NCBI RefSeq assembly: GCF_001570545.1
Contig: NZ_BBXD01000014.1
Location: 124,001 to 188,000 of the forward strand
DNA: 64,000 nt
Source: Herbidospora mongoliensis
Lineage (GTDB): Bacteria > Actinomycetota > Actinomycetes > Streptosporangiales > Streptosporangiaceae
Reading direction: 5' to 3'
The translations under genes and the position numbers were made by a program. Positions 17,029 to 29,956 of the stretch are shown piece after piece; position 1 is the stretch's first letter; every line of letters begins with the position of its first letter. Under the pieces are notes generated by a model. The model did no database searches. It worked only from the letters and a program-made list of their open reading frames with translations, and was not told the origin of the DNA.

Positions 17029-17868
17029 ATGCTCGTGATCATGCTTGACGGGCGTTGGGAATTCCGGCTGCTGGGTCCGGTCGAGGTGTGGGACGGCGAG
17101 GGCAGGATCGCGCTGGGGCGTCGTGCGCAGCGCTGCCTGCTGGGCCTGCTGCTGCTGGAGGCGGGGCGGGTGGTCCCGGTCAGCCGGTTGCTGGAGCTGC
17201 TGTGGGACGACGAACCGCCCGACCACGCGCGGGGCATCCTGCACAGCCACGTCGCCCGCCTGCGCGGGACCCTCGATCCCGACCGGACGGGTTCGCGCGG
17301 GTTCCGGCTGGTGCGCCGGGGTGACGGCTATCTGGCCGAGACCGATGAGGGAAGTGTGGACGTGCACGTGTTCCGGGACCTGGTCGGGCGGGCCCGCCGG
17401 TCGGCCGGGCCGGGTGGCCGGTCGCGGCTGCTGCGGGAGGCGCTGGCGCACTGGCGGGGGCCGTTGCTCGCCGACGCCGCCACGGATCGGCTGCGCGACC
17501 GGCTGGGGGTGGGTCTGGAGGAGCTGCGGTTGTCGGCGATCGAGTCGTGTGTCGAGGCCGAGCTGGAGTGCGGCCGGCATCGGGAGCTGCTCCCTGAGCT
17601 GGCGGACCTGGTGCGGCAGCATCCTCTGCGGGAACGGCTGATCAGGGCGTCCATGCTCGCCCTCTACCGCGACGGCCGCAGGCCCGACGCGCTGGCGGTG
17701 TATCGCCGGGCCCGCGCCGACTTCGCCAGGGAGCTGGGTCTCGCGCCGTCCGGGGAGCTCCACGATCTGCACGACCGGATGGTCCAGGCGCCCGACCTGT
17801 TCCGGCCGAGGGTGCGGTGGTCGCCCGACTCCTCGCACTGGGTTCCGGTCGGCCTCAGCGGGTCATAG
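17029..17868 (+). CDS. SARP family regulator (BTAD domain), 279 aa
   Basis: The N-terminus (about 8-100) is an OmpR/PhoB-type winged helix: FRLLGPVEVWDGEG, LGLLLLEAGRVVPVSRLLELL, HSHVARLRGTLDP. The bacterial transcriptional activator domain follows (about 108-255), with LLELADLVRQHPLRERLI-like helices and YRRARADFARELGLAPSG. This is the short SARP type without ATPase or TPR extension, as in pathway-specific antibiotic activators. ATG at 17041 is an alternative start. The last 6 bases overlap the converging LysR gene. No biosynthetic cluster is adjacent, so the target may be the divergent gene or its own promoter. Confidence 0.88.
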   Translation: MLVIMLDGRWEFRLLGPVEVWDGEGRIALGRRAQRCLLGLLLLEAGRVVPVSRLLELLWDDEPPDHARGILHSHVARLRGTLDPDRTGSRGFRLVRRGDGYLAETDEGSVDVHVFRDLVGRARRSAGPGGRSRLLREALAHWRGPLLADAATDRLRDRLGVGLEELRLSAIESCVEAELECGRHRELLPELADLVRQHPLRERLIRASMLALYRDGRRPDALAVYRRARADFARELGLAPSGELHDLHDRMVQAPDLFRPRVRWSPDSSHWVPVGLSGS

Positions 17869-18729
17869 CCGGGTGGCGGTGCGGACCAGGTCGGCGAGGG
17901 CGCGTGAGCGGCTGTGGGCGGGCCAGGCGATGTGGGTGACGACGGGCGGCGCGTCGGTCAGCGGGACGGCGGCGTGGTCGGCCCACATCCAGGAGCGGGC
18001 CGAGTCGGGGACGACGGCGAGGGTGCGTCCGAGGGCGATGAGCTGGGCCAGCTGGGTCTGGTCGCGGACCTCGGGGCCGTTGCCGGGCGGGTAGACGCCA
18101 CGGTTGGGCCAGCGGGCGAGAGGGAGGTCGGGGACGTCGCTGACGTCGGCCAGCGACAGGGCCGGGCGCGCGGCGAGGGGGTGTGCGGCGGGCAGGATGG
18201 CGACCTGTCCTTCGGCCATGAGTTCCTCGCTGTCGAACCCGGCGAGGGAGTTGAACGGGGTGTGCATGAGGGCCACGTCGGCGCGGCCGTCACGCAGCAG
18301 CCCTTCTTGTTCGCAGAAGCCGCACAGCAGCACCTCGATCTCGGCGGCGCCGGGCTCGGCCGCGTAGGCGTCGAGGAGTTTCTGCAGCAGTTCGTGGGCC
18401 CCGGCGGCCTTGACCCCCAGGACCAGGCGGTCGCGGGGGCTGTCGGCGGCACCGGCGCGGCGGGTGCGGCGGGCGGCCGCCACAGTGGCTTCGAGGGCGG
18501 CGCGGCCCTCGTACAGCAGGACCTGTCCGGCGCCGGTGAGGGAGACGCCGCGGCGGTTGCGGTCCAGGAGGGAGACGCCGAGGCGGCGTTCGAGCTGCTG
18601 GATCGCGCGGGACAGCGGCGGCTGGGCCATGCCGAGGCGTTCGGCGGCGCGGCCGAAGTGCAGCTCCTCGGCGACGGCGACGAAGTAGCGCAGTTCACGC
18701 GTTTCCAGGGTGTCCACGCCTGTCACCAT
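17863..18729 (-). CDS. LysR family transcriptional regulator, 288 aa
   Basis: The N-terminal HTH is standard: ELRYFVAVAEELHFGRAAER followed by LGMAQPPLSRAIQQLERRLG. The effector domain has two Rossmann-like lobes (about 95-285). It is divergent from a short-chain dehydrogenase gene and the gap holds a T-N11-A box, so it probably controls that gene and itself. GTG two codons downstream of the ATG is also possible. The coinducer is unknown. Confidence 0.92.
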   Translation of the reverse strand: MVTGVDTLETRELRYFVAVAEELHFGRAAERLGMAQPPLSRAIQQLERRLGVSLLDRNRRGVSLTGAGQVLLYEGRAALEATVAAARRTRRAGAADSPRDRLVLGVKAAGAHELLQKLLDAYAAEPGAAEIEVLLCGFCEQEGLLRDGRADVALMHTPFNSLAGFDSEELMAEGQVAILPAAHPLAARPALSLADVSDVPDLPLARWPNRGVYPPGNGPEVRDQTQLAQLIALGRTLAVVPDSARSWMWADHAAVPLTDAPPVVTHIAWPAHSRSRALADLVRTATRL

Positions 18730-18742
18730 ACCTGCCGGGTAT
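18728..18742. promoter_or_regulatory. LysR-type box
   Basis: ATACC-N5-GGTAT contains the T-N11-A pattern (T18729, A18741) of LysR-type sites. It overlaps the LysR start codon, consistent with autorepression, and lies about 60 bp upstream of the divergent dehydrogenase. Confidence 0.55.
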
Positions 18743-18800
18743 CACAGGGCACCGCATCGGTGTTGGCCGCGCCACCCGTCCACGGGCGAGCATCGGCGAC

Positions 18801-19523
18801 ATGAGCGAAACGAAGACCGCGCTGGTCACCGGCGCCAACAAGGGAATCGGATATGAGATCGCGGCCGGGCTCGGCGCCCTCGGCTACCGCGTGGGCGTCG
18901 GGGCCCGCGACGCGGCGCGGCTGGAGACCGCCGTGGAGAAGTTGCGCGCCGCCGGGGTGGAGGCGTTCGGGGTGCCGCTGGACGTGACCGACGACCGGAG
19001 CGTCGCCGACGCCGCCGGAACGCTCGATCGGCTGGACATCCTGGTCAACAACGCCGGCATCTCCGGTCCGATGGGGCCGGGGTGGGAGCAGGACCCGACC
19101 GCGCTCGACCTCGACGTGGTCCGGACGGTCGTGGAGACCAACGTCATCGGGGTGATCCGGGTGACCAACGCGATGCTGCCGCTGCTGCGGAGGTCGGCGT
19201 CGCCGCGCATCGTCAACGTGTCCAGCAGCGTCGCCTCGCTGACCCGGCAGGCCGACCCGGCGATCGCGATCGGACCGATCATGGCGGCGTACTCCCCGTC
19301 CAAGTCGTTCCTCAACGCGGTCACCGTGCACTACGCGCGGCAGTTCGCCGGGACGGACATCCTGATCAACGCCGTGTGCCCTGGGCTGGTCGCGACCGAC
19401 TTCACCGGCTTCCTGGGGCGCACCCCGCAGGAGGGCGCGGCGGTCGCGATCCGGTACGCGACGCTGCCCGACGGCGGGCCGACGGGCACGTTCGCCGAGG
19501 ATGGGGGCGTCGTCCCCTGGTGA
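18801..19523 (+). CDS. Short-chain dehydrogenase/reductase (SDR), 240 aa
   Basis: A classical SDR: TGANKGIGYEIA cofactor loop, LDVTDD, NNAGISG, the catalytic Ser in VNVSSSVASL and YSPSKSFLNA with catalytic Tyr and Lys. The arginine in VGARD suggests NADP preference. Close family members are carbonyl reductase-like enzymes. The gene is divergent from a LysR regulator. Its stop codon lies in the loop of a strong hairpin. The substrate is not visible. Confidence 0.92.
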   Translation: MSETKTALVTGANKGIGYEIAAGLGALGYRVGVGARDAARLETAVEKLRAAGVEAFGVPLDVTDDRSVADAAGTLDRLDILVNNAGISGPMGPGWEQDPTALDLDVVRTVVETNVIGVIRVTNAMLPLLRRSASPRIVNVSSSVASLTRQADPAIAIGPIMAAYSPSKSFLNAVTVHYARQFAGTDILINAVCPGLVATDFTGFLGRTPQEGAAVAIRYATLPDGGPTGTFAEDGGVVPW

Positions 19524-19537
19524 GAGACGACGCCCCC
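19503..19537 (+). terminator. Terminator hairpin overlapping the SDR stop codon
   Basis: A perfect 12-bp stem, GGGGGCGTCGTC (19503-19514) with GACGACGCCCCC (19526-19537), has an 11-nt loop that contains the TGA. No U-tract follows. Confidence 0.65.
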
Positions 19538-19594
19538 GTGCTCTACCAGCGGGTGTAGTTCACCTCGGAACTACGCGTTCTTGCCATCACGTGG

Positions 19595-20766
<1,172 letters not shown>

Positions 20767-20770
<4 letters not shown>

Positions 20771-21066
20771 ATCTCCATCCCGGCCGAGTCCATCAGCGGG
20801 CGCACCTCGACGCCGCCGTCCCGGCCGCCCAGGATCAGCACCGCCAGTTCGAGGGCGCGCTCCCGGCCGTCGCAGTCGATCACGTAGTGGCCGGTGGGCT
20901 GGTCGGAGGCGGGGCTGTAGGGCCCCTCGGTCACCGTCGCCACGCCGTCCCGCATCCGGACGGCGGCGGTGATGGACGGGTCGGCGAACACCTGGCCGCA
21001 GACGAGTTCCCCGGCCAGGACCGCCTCCTCCACCGGCTCCGCGTAGAGGTTCAGCAGGAACTTCAC
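20767..21066 (-). CDS. YCII/DGPF-domain protein, 99 aa
   Basis: A small dimeric alpha-beta barrel protein of the YCII (DGPF) family: MKFLLNLYAEP at the start, VRMRDGVATVTEGPYSPASD with EGPY in place of DGPF, then YVIDCDGRERALELAVLI. It is the middle gene of a three-gene operon and overlaps both neighbours by 4 bases (GTGA at each junction). DGPF proteins accompany ECF42 sigma factors; their biochemical role is unsettled and might be sensory. Confidence 0.88.
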
Positions 21067-21419
21067 TGCGTGAAGACCACCGGTCTGACCTCGACGCCCA
21101 TGCCCTCGATGGCGGCGTCGGGGATGAGCGCGGCCAGCTCGAACGCGCGTTCGCGGGACTCCACGTCGACCATGTAGTAGCCGCCGAGATACTCCTTGGC
21201 CTCCAGGAAGGGGCCGTCGGTCACCGCAGGGACGCCGTCGCGCACCCTGACCACGGCGCTCTGCGACGTGTTGGCCAGCGCGGCGGTGCCGACCATCTCC
21301 CCGGATTTCGTGATCGTCTCCATGAACGGGCCGTGGCCGCTCATGACCTCATTGCGCTCCTCCTCGGTCAGCGCGTCCCAGATCTGCTCGTTGATGTGCA
21401 TGATCAGCAGAAACTTCAT
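21063..21419 (-). CDS. YCII/DGPF-domain protein, 118 aa
   Basis: The first gene of the sigma-DGPF operon. AGAGGAG precedes the ATG by 6 bases. MKFLLIMHINEQIWDALTEE, VRVRDGVPAVTDGPFLEAKE with the exact DGPF motif, and YYMVDVESRERAFELAALIP define the family. It is longer than the next paralog because of an insertion after residue 12. An upstream in-frame ATG would add 20 basic residues and lacks a ribosome binding site. The operon promoter should lie upstream of 21419. Confidence 0.9.
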   Translation of the reverse strand: MKFLLIMHINEQIWDALTEEERNEVMSGHGPFMETITKSGEMVGTAALANTSQSAVVRVRDGVPAVTDGPFLEAKEYLGGYYMVDVESRERAFELAALIPDAAIEGMGVEVRPVVFTQ

Positions 21420-21485
21420 GTCATCTCCTCTTGCCGGTCTTCTGGAGATGAGTCGGAGCCGGCGCCCCGACTTTGACATCCGTCC

Positions 21486-22637
21486 TCAGGAAGTATCGAG
21501 ACGGGGGAAGGCGACCTCGCGCAGGATGAGCCGCAGCGCCGCCGCGACCGGGATCGCGAACAGCGCGCCGAGGATGCCCAGCAGCGCCGCGCCCAGGGTC
21601 ACGGCGACGAGGGTGACCACGCCGGGCACCTCCACCGCCTTGCCCATGATGCGCGGGACCAGGACATAGTCCTCGAACAGCCGGTACACCACGAAGAAGA
21701 CGGCGGTGGCCAGCGCGACCGGGAACGAGACCGACAGCGCCACCAGGAAGACCACCACCCCGCCCAGCGTCGACCCCACGACCGGGATCAGGTCCATGAA
21801 CGCGACGAACAGCGACAGCAGCAGCGCGTACGGGACATTGAAGATCACCAGCCAGACGAAGGTGAGCACCCCCGCGACCACCGACGTGACCAGGTTGCCG
21901 AGGACGAACCTGCCCACCTTGCTCAGGATGTCCTCGCCGATGAGGATCGCGCGCGGGCGACGCGAGTTGGGCACGCAACGGTAGGCGGTGGCCTTGATCC
22001 GGGGCAGGTCGGCCAGGAAGTAGACCGTCAGCACCAGCACGATCACCGTCGAGAAGGCCGCCCCCGCGACCGCCTCGCCCGCCCCCAGCAGCCCGCCGAC
22101 CAGCGAGACCTCGCTCTTGCCCGTGCCCAGCTCCTGGATGACGCGGCCCAGGTCGAACCGGCCGTTCAGCCGCCCGACGAGCGTGTTCTGGTCCGTGGCC
22201 TGCTGGAGATAGGCGGGCACCTCGTGGACGAACTGGCTCACCTGGGCCACGACCACCGGAATGGCCAGCGAGAGGAACCCCCCGACCAGCCCCAGCGTCG
22301 CCACGACGATGATCAGCACGCTCGCCCAGCGCGGCACCCCCCGCCGCACCAGCCAGTTCGTGGCCGGATCGAGCCCGATTGCCAGGAACAGCCCCAGCCC
22401 GATGAGGATCAGCACGTCCTTGGCGGCCCCGAGCAGCAGGATCACCCCGTAGGTGACGGCCACCCCCGCCGCGGCCATCATCCCGATGTGGAACGGCGAC
22501 CGCCGGTCGAAGGGCCGCCCCTGCCGGCCGAACGGCTGCCCGTCCGTGGCGGTCGCGTTCGCCTTCTCGGCCGCCCGCTCGACGGGTCCCTCCGGAGGTC
22601 GTTCCGGCGGGGGAGCGGGCTTGTCATCAGATGTCAT
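21486..22637 (-). CDS. AI-2E family transporter (PerM-like membrane protein), about 383 aa
   Basis: After a proline- and charge-rich cytoplasmic N-terminus of about 50 residues there are roughly eight transmembrane segments, with paired hydrophobic helices at the start (GMMAAAGVAVTYGVILLLG, DVLILIGLGLFLAIGLDP) and a cluster at the end. DLIPVVGSTLGGVVVFLVAL and LVPRIMGKAVEVPGVVTLVA are the conserved C-terminal motifs of the AI-2E transporter family. The ATG used is 15 bases inside another ATG; neither has ideal ribosome binding site spacing. Substrates of actinobacterial members are not established; autoinducer-2 export is only a name. Confidence 0.9.
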   Translation of the reverse strand: MTSDDKPAPPPERPPEGPVERAAEKANATATDGQPFGRQGRPFDRRSPFHIGMMAAAGVAVTYGVILLLGAAKDVLILIGLGLFLAIGLDPATNWLVRRGVPRWASVLIIVVATLGLVGGFLSLAIPVVVAQVSQFVHEVPAYLQQATDQNTLVGRLNGRFDLGRVIQELGTGKSEVSLVGGLLGAGEAVAGAAFSTVIVLVLTVYFLADLPRIKATAYRCVPNSRRPRAILIGEDILSKVGRFVLGNLVTSVVAGVLTFVWLVIFNVPYALLLSLFVAFMDLIPVVGSTLGGVVVFLVALSVSFPVALATAVFFVVYRLFEDYVLVPRIMGKAVEVPGVVTLVAVTLGAALLGILGALFAIPVAAALRLILREVAFPRLDTS

Positions 22638-22699
22638 GGCCTCCCAGGCCATTCCCCCTGGTGGAGTGCGCCACCGAACTTTGTCGGAAAATGGCCTGG

Positions 22700-23548
22700 T
22701 CAGCGGGTGAGCAGTTCCCGCAGCCGCCGCACGATCTCGGCCGGGGCCTCCTCCGCCATGAAATGGCCCGCCGATGTGGTGTGGTGGCGGAGATCGCCGG
22801 CCCAGGCCTGCCAGAGCGCGGCGGCGTCATAGCCGAGCGCCGCGCCCCAGTCCTGCTGGACGACCGTCACCGGCATGGCCAGCCTGACCCCTTCCGCCCG
22901 CGAGGTGGTGTCGTGTTCGACGTCGACCCCGGCCGAGGCGCGGTAGTCGGCCACGATCGAGGGGATGGCCTCACGGGAGGCCGCCAGGTAGACCTCGCGG
23001 GGGATCGCCAGGGGATCGGTCGCCCACTGGTCCAGGAAGTGGGCGAAGAAGGTGTCCGGGTCGGCGGCGATCATCGTCTCCGGCAGGCCGGGCGGCTGGG
23101 CCATCAGGTAGAGGTGCCAGCCGACGGCGGCCCGGGTGCCGCGCAGGACATCCCACATGTCCAAGGTCGGCAGGACGTCGAGGCAGGCCAGGTGGGTGAC
23201 GGTCCCGGGATGGTCGAGCCCGGCCCGGAACGCGACGAGGGCGCCCCGGTCGTGACCGGCCAGGGCGAACCGCTCATGGCCGAGGGCCGCGGCGAGCGCG
23301 ACGATGTCGGCGGCCATCTCGCGCTTGGAGTAGGTTCCGGCTGGTTTGTCGCTGGCGCCGTATCCGCGCAGGTCAGGGCAGATGACCGTGTGGTCGGTGG
23401 CGAGATCGGCGGCCACGTGCCGCCACATGAGATGGGTCTGCGGGAACCCGTGCAGCAGGACGATCGCGGGACCGGAACCCCCGACGGCGGCGGACAGGGA
23501 CACCCCGTCGGCGACGGGGACACGGTGGTAGGTGAAGTTCTCAATCAC
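22700..23548 (-). CDS. Alpha/beta hydrolase, haloalkanoate dehalogenase/epoxide hydrolase-like, 282 aa
   Basis: HGFPQTHLMWRHVA gives the oxyanion-hole motif, DLRGYGASDKP the family loop, and the nucleophile elbow reads AGHDRGALVA with Asp100 in place of Ser. An Asp nucleophile puts it with epoxide hydrolases and fluoroacetate dehalogenases rather than esterases. The catalytic His lies in SAGHFMAEEAP near residue 263. The RGYGxS spacing favours the haloacetate dehalogenase group. It begins with GTG. The gene is divergent from a SARP gene; no substrate clue is nearby. Confidence 0.88.
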   Translation of the reverse strand: MIENFTYHRVPVADGVSLSAAVGGSGPAIVLLHGFPQTHLMWRHVAADLATDHTVICPDLRGYGASDKPAGTYSKREMAADIVALAAALGHERFALAGHDRGALVAFRAGLDHPGTVTHLACLDVLPTLDMWDVLRGTRAAVGWHLYLMAQPPGLPETMIAADPDTFFAHFLDQWATDPLAIPREVYLAASREAIPSIVADYRASAGVDVEHDTTSRAEGVRLAMPVTVVQQDWGAALGYDAAALWQAWAGDLRHHTTSAGHFMAEEAPAEIVRRLRELLTR

Positions 23549-23723
23549 GCCGCCCAGGCTGCCGGGCGCCGATGAGCATCCGATCAGCAGCGTGGTGATC
23601 TTTCCTCTCCGTTACGGCTCCGCCTGGCCGGCCCCGCCCGCCGCCTCCGGCCCGCGCCGTGGCCTGCGCCGACCGGCCGCGCCCGGATCGCCCGGTCACG
23701 GCGAGGAGCGTTACGGTGGCTGG

Positions 23724-25622
23724 GTGTCCGTTTCGCTGGGGGTGCTCGGACCGGTGGAGGCGTGGGACGCCTCGGGGGCGGCGGTCCCGTTGAAGGGGCC
23801 CCGGCATCGGGAGGTCCTGGCGCGACTGGTCGCCGCGCGGGGCAGGGTCGTGCCGGTCGACGTGCTCACCGCCGACCTGTGGGAGGACCCTCCGGAGGGC
23901 GCGGTCGGCGCGATCCGCACCTTCGTCGGCGCGCTGCGCCGGGCACTGGAGCCCGACCGGCCGCCCCGGACACCGCCCCGGCTGATCGTCACCGTAGGGC
24001 CCGGTTACGCGCTGCGCACCGACGCCGTCGACGCCCGGCGCTTCGAGAAGGCCGCCGAAGCCGACGAGCCGCCGCTCAAGCTGCTGACCTCTCTGGACGC
24101 CGCGCTGGCGCTGTGGCGCGGCCCCGCCTACGCCGAGTTCGCCGACGCCCTGTGGGCGCGGCCGGAGCGGGCCCGGCTGGCGGAACTGCGGCTGCGCGCG
24201 GTGGAACGGCGGGCCCGGGCGCTGCTGGATCTCGGCCGCGCCGCCGAAGCGGTGCCCGACCTCGACGCCGACGCCCACGCCCATCCCTGGCGCGAGGAGC
24301 TGTGGCGGCTGCTGGCCCTGGCCCTCTACCGGACCGGCCGCCAGGCCGACGCGCTGAACGTGCTGCGCGCCGCCCGTCACGAACTGGCCGAGCGGCTCGG
24401 GCTGGATCCCGGGCCCGGACTGCGCGATCTGGAGACCGCCATCCTGCGGCAGGACGGCGAACTGGCCGGTCCCGGCGATGCGGCGGCCCGCGTGTGGGCC
24501 AGTGCCACCGCCGCCCACGACCGGGCCGCGCCGGGGGCGGGCCCTCGGCTGGAGGCGGCCGTCGGGCTCATGCGGGGGCTCGCGGTGACCGGGGGAGGGG
24601 GCCTGCTGGCGGCCCGGGAGCACCGCGCCGCCGCCGTCGAGGCCGCGGAGGAACTGGGCGATCCCGACCTCACGGCGCGGGTGATCGGTGCTTATGACGT
24701 GCCGGCGAACTGGACCCGCTCCGACGACCCCGGACAGGCGGCCAGGGTGGTCGCGGCGGCCCGGCGCACCCTCGACCGGCTCCCGCCCGGCACCCCGCCG
24801 GGCACGCGGGCCCGGCTGCTGGCGACCATCGCGCTGGAGTCACGCGGTGACGGCTCGGCCCGCGCCCGCGAGGCGGCGGCCGAGGCGGAGCGGATCGCCC
24901 GGGGGCTGGAGGATCCGGCGCTGCTGGTGTTCGCCCTGAACGGTGCGTACATGCAGAGCTTCGCGCACACCGGCCTGTCGGCCGGGCGCGCCCTCATCGG
25001 CGCGGAGATCCTCGATCTGTCGGTACGCCACGGGCTGGTCAGCTACGAGATCCTGGGCCACCTCATCGGTCTGCAGTCCGCGTGCGCCGTCGCCCACTTC
25101 GGCACGGCCGACATGCACGCGGCGCGCCTCGACGAGCTCGCCGAACGCCACGACCGGCCGCTCACGACGGTCTTCACGACGTGGTACCGGGCTCTCCGCC
25201 TGGCGGAGGATCCCACGGTCGACCTCGCCGCCAAGGAGGCCGCCTACCGTGCGGCGGTCGCAGTCTTGGAACCGGCGGGGATGCCGGGCCTGAGCGCGGG
25301 ACTGCCGGCGCTGGCGTCATTGTGCCTGCGGCTGCGCCACGGCCTTCCGCCGGAACCCGGTGATTCGGCTCTCTACGGGCCCTTCGAACCGTGGGTGCTC
25401 CCGATCCTGCGGCCGGACGCCGACCCGCGCGAGGTGCCCGACCCGCCGCACGACCTGCTCGCCGAAGCGCTGTGGGCACTCCTGGCGCTGGCCGCGCGCG
25501 AACGGGGAGACCTGGGCACGCTGCGCCGGGCCCAATCGGCGCTGCTCCCCGCGTCGGGGGAGCTGGCCGGGGCGGCGAGCGGTCTGGTCAGCCTCGGGCC
25601 GGTGGCCCTTTTCCGCGGGTGA
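23724..25622 (+). CDS. Large SARP/BTAD transcriptional regulator, 632 aa
   Basis: The N-terminal winged helix begins directly after the GTG: VSLGVLGPVEAWDASGAAVP, LARLVAARGRVVPVDVLTADL. A BTAD domain follows (about 100-245), then about 380 residues of TPR-like helices with no P-loop, so this is a SARP with C-terminal extension but without the AAA ATPase of AfsR. The frame is open upstream to 23532, but that part is proline-rich, overlaps the divergent hydrolase promoter, and is excluded. Regulatory target unknown. Confidence 0.85.
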   Translation: MSVSLGVLGPVEAWDASGAAVPLKGPRHREVLARLVAARGRVVPVDVLTADLWEDPPEGAVGAIRTFVGALRRALEPDRPPRTPPRLIVTVGPGYALRTDAVDARRFEKAAEADEPPLKLLTSLDAALALWRGPAYAEFADALWARPERARLAELRLRAVERRARALLDLGRAAEAVPDLDADAHAHPWREELWRLLALALYRTGRQADALNVLRAARHELAERLGLDPGPGLRDLETAILRQDGELAGPGDAAARVWASATAAHDRAAPGAGPRLEAAVGLMRGLAVTGGGGLLAAREHRAAAVEAAEELGDPDLTARVIGAYDVPANWTRSDDPGQAARVVAAARRTLDRLPPGTPPGTRARLLATIALESRGDGSARAREAAAEAERIARGLEDPALLVFALNGAYMQSFAHTGLSAGRALIGAEILDLSVRHGLVSYEILGHLIGLQSACAVAHFGTADMHAARLDELAERHDRPLTTVFTTWYRALRLAEDPTVDLAAKEAAYRAAVAVLEPAGMPGLSAGLPALASLCLRLRHGLPPEPGDSALYGPFEPWVLPILRPDADPREVPDPPHDLLAEALWALLALAARERGDLGTLRRAQSALLPASGELAGAASGLVSLGPVALFRG

Positions 25623-25650
25623 CATGTCGGTTAGGTTGATCGACGACATC

Positions 25651-25737
25651 GCGGGAGCCCGGCGCATCGGGCTGAGAGTGTGGCTGAGGCGGCCACAGAC
25701 CGCTTGAACCTGACCGGGTCATGCCGGCGTAGGGAGA
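25651..25737 (+). promoter_or_regulatory. TPP riboswitch (THI element)
   Basis: The conserved core is present: CTGAGA (25672-25677) after a GC-rich stem, a variable hairpin (GTGGCTGAGGCGGCCAC), then ACCTGACCGGGTCATGCCGG and CGTAGGGA (25708-25735). The 3' end is within 15 bases of the tenA start, and the AGG that could serve as its ribosome binding site follows directly, so translational control is likely. Confidence 0.95.
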
Positions 25738-25747
25738 CAGGTCCGCC

Positions 25748-26416
25748 GTGACGCATACGTACAGCGACGAGTTGTGGAACGCCGTCGCCCCCACCTACAA
25801 GGCGATCCTCGACCACCCCTTCCTCACGGGGCTGGTCGACGGGACGCTGCCCCATGAGGCGTTCCGCCACTTCGTCGTCCAGGACTCCCACTACCTGCGC
25901 GACTACGCCCGGGCCCTGGCCGTGTGCGCGGCCAAGGCCCCCGACGACGAGGTCACCCGCGCCTTCGCCGGTGACGCCGTCGGGGCCATCGCCGCCGAAC
26001 GGGAGATGCACGCCGCCTTCATGGCCGACCTCGGCGGCTCGGCCGAGCAGGCGGCGGCCCAGCCGGTGGGGCCGACCACCAGGGCCTACACCAGCTATGT
26101 GCTGGCCACGGTCTACGGAGGCTCGTTCCTCGACGGGCTCGCGGCGGTGCTGCCCTGCTACTGGATCTACGCCAGGGTCGGCGAGGATCTGCTCGCGCGG
26201 TCCTCACCCGATCCGCTCTACCGGCGCTGGATCGAGGCGTACGGGAACGAGGCCTTCCAGGACACGGTCCGCAGAGTGGTGACCCTCGCGGACAAGGTCG
26301 GCGCGGAGGCCACCGAGGCGCAGCGCGCCCACGCCGGGGAACATTTCGCCACCACGGCCCGCTACGAGTGGATGTTCTGGGACGCCGCCTGGCGCCGCGA
26401 GTCCTGGCCGATCTGA
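25748..26416 (+). CDS. tenA: TenA family aminopyrimidine aminohydrolase (thiaminase II), 222 aa
   Basis: TenA releases hydroxymethylpyrimidine from degraded thiamine for salvage in the cytosol. Key residues are visible: VVQDSHYLRDY near 44-54, the catalytic Cys137 in LPCYWIYARVG, and the C-terminal YEWMFWDAAW with the catalytic Glu. Length is typical for the family. The GTG start lies directly behind a TPP riboswitch, so the gene should be off when thiamine diphosphate is abundant. No other thiamine gene is adjacent. Confidence 0.95.
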   Translation: MTHTYSDELWNAVAPTYKAILDHPFLTGLVDGTLPHEAFRHFVVQDSHYLRDYARALAVCAAKAPDDEVTRAFAGDAVGAIAAEREMHAAFMADLGGSAEQAAAQPVGPTTRAYTSYVLATVYGGSFLDGLAAVLPCYWIYARVGEDLLARSSPDPLYRRWIEAYGNEAFQDTVRRVVTLADKVGAEATEAQRAHAGEHFATTARYEWMFWDAAWRRESWPI

Positions 26417-26802
26417 CGACGGGCGCGGACCCAGTCGAAGACGGACGGGCCGCCCGCGAGGCACCACAGCGCGATGATCGGGTCGCAGATGGCGCAGCCG
26501 AAGGACGAATGCTCGGCGAAGGGGAGAATCGGACTTCCCTTCAGGTGGTGGACGATGTCCCAGGCGGTGTGGATCAGCCAGCCGACGCCGATCCAGGTCC
26601 AGCTCGTGAGCCCTTTGTAGGCGACGAAGCTCATCACGACGGGCAGCAGCAGCTCCCAGTAGCCGAGCCCGCCGCCGCTCAGATAGGCCGCGCCCGCGCC
26701 GCCGACCACCACGGCGTTGATGTGGCGGCGGCGCGGTTCGGGGATCAGTGACATGACGGCGACGCAGATCAGCCCGATGACGATCGGCATGATGATGTCC
26801 AT
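26362..26802 (-). CDS. DUF6010 family integral membrane protein, 146 aa
   Basis: About four hydrophobic segments are visible: IIMPIVIGLICVAVMSLIP, INAVVVGGAGAAYLSGGGLG, LLLPVVMSFVAYKGL and GVGWLIHTAWDIVHHLKG. The family hallmarks HTAWDIVHH, SSFGCAICDPIIALWCLAGG are present. The C-terminal 18 codons overlap the 3' end of tenA on the opposite strand. The ATG is preceded by a weak ribosome binding site; the frame is open far upstream but only as antisense of the regulator gene. Function of the family is unknown. Confidence 0.83.
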   Translation of the reverse strand: MDIIMPIVIGLICVAVMSLIPEPRRRHINAVVVGGAGAAYLSGGGLGYWELLLPVVMSFVAYKGLTSWTWIGVGWLIHTAWDIVHHLKGSPILPFAEHSSFGCAICDPIIALWCLAGGPSVFDWVRARRQIGQDSRRQAASQNIHS

Positions 26803-26901
26803 GGGCGGCAGGCTAGATCGGCGGGCCGGGGCCGCCCCATGGGCTGAATCGACAATCTCCGCCGGGTTCTCGCCACCCGGTGACTCGCTTACGGTGTCGG
26901 C

Positions 26902-29945
<3,044 letters not shown>

Positions 29946-29956
29946 CGGCGCGGCCG

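Noticed and set aside
16945-17838. Upstream extension of the DUF5937 frame
   Set aside because: It is antisense to the SARP gene; the recognisable protein begins at the GTG at 16944.
17029-17868. Biosynthetic gene cluster around the SARP genes
   Set aside because: No polyketide synthase, NRPS, terpene or RiPP genes lie within the window; the SARPs appear to be stand-alone regulators.
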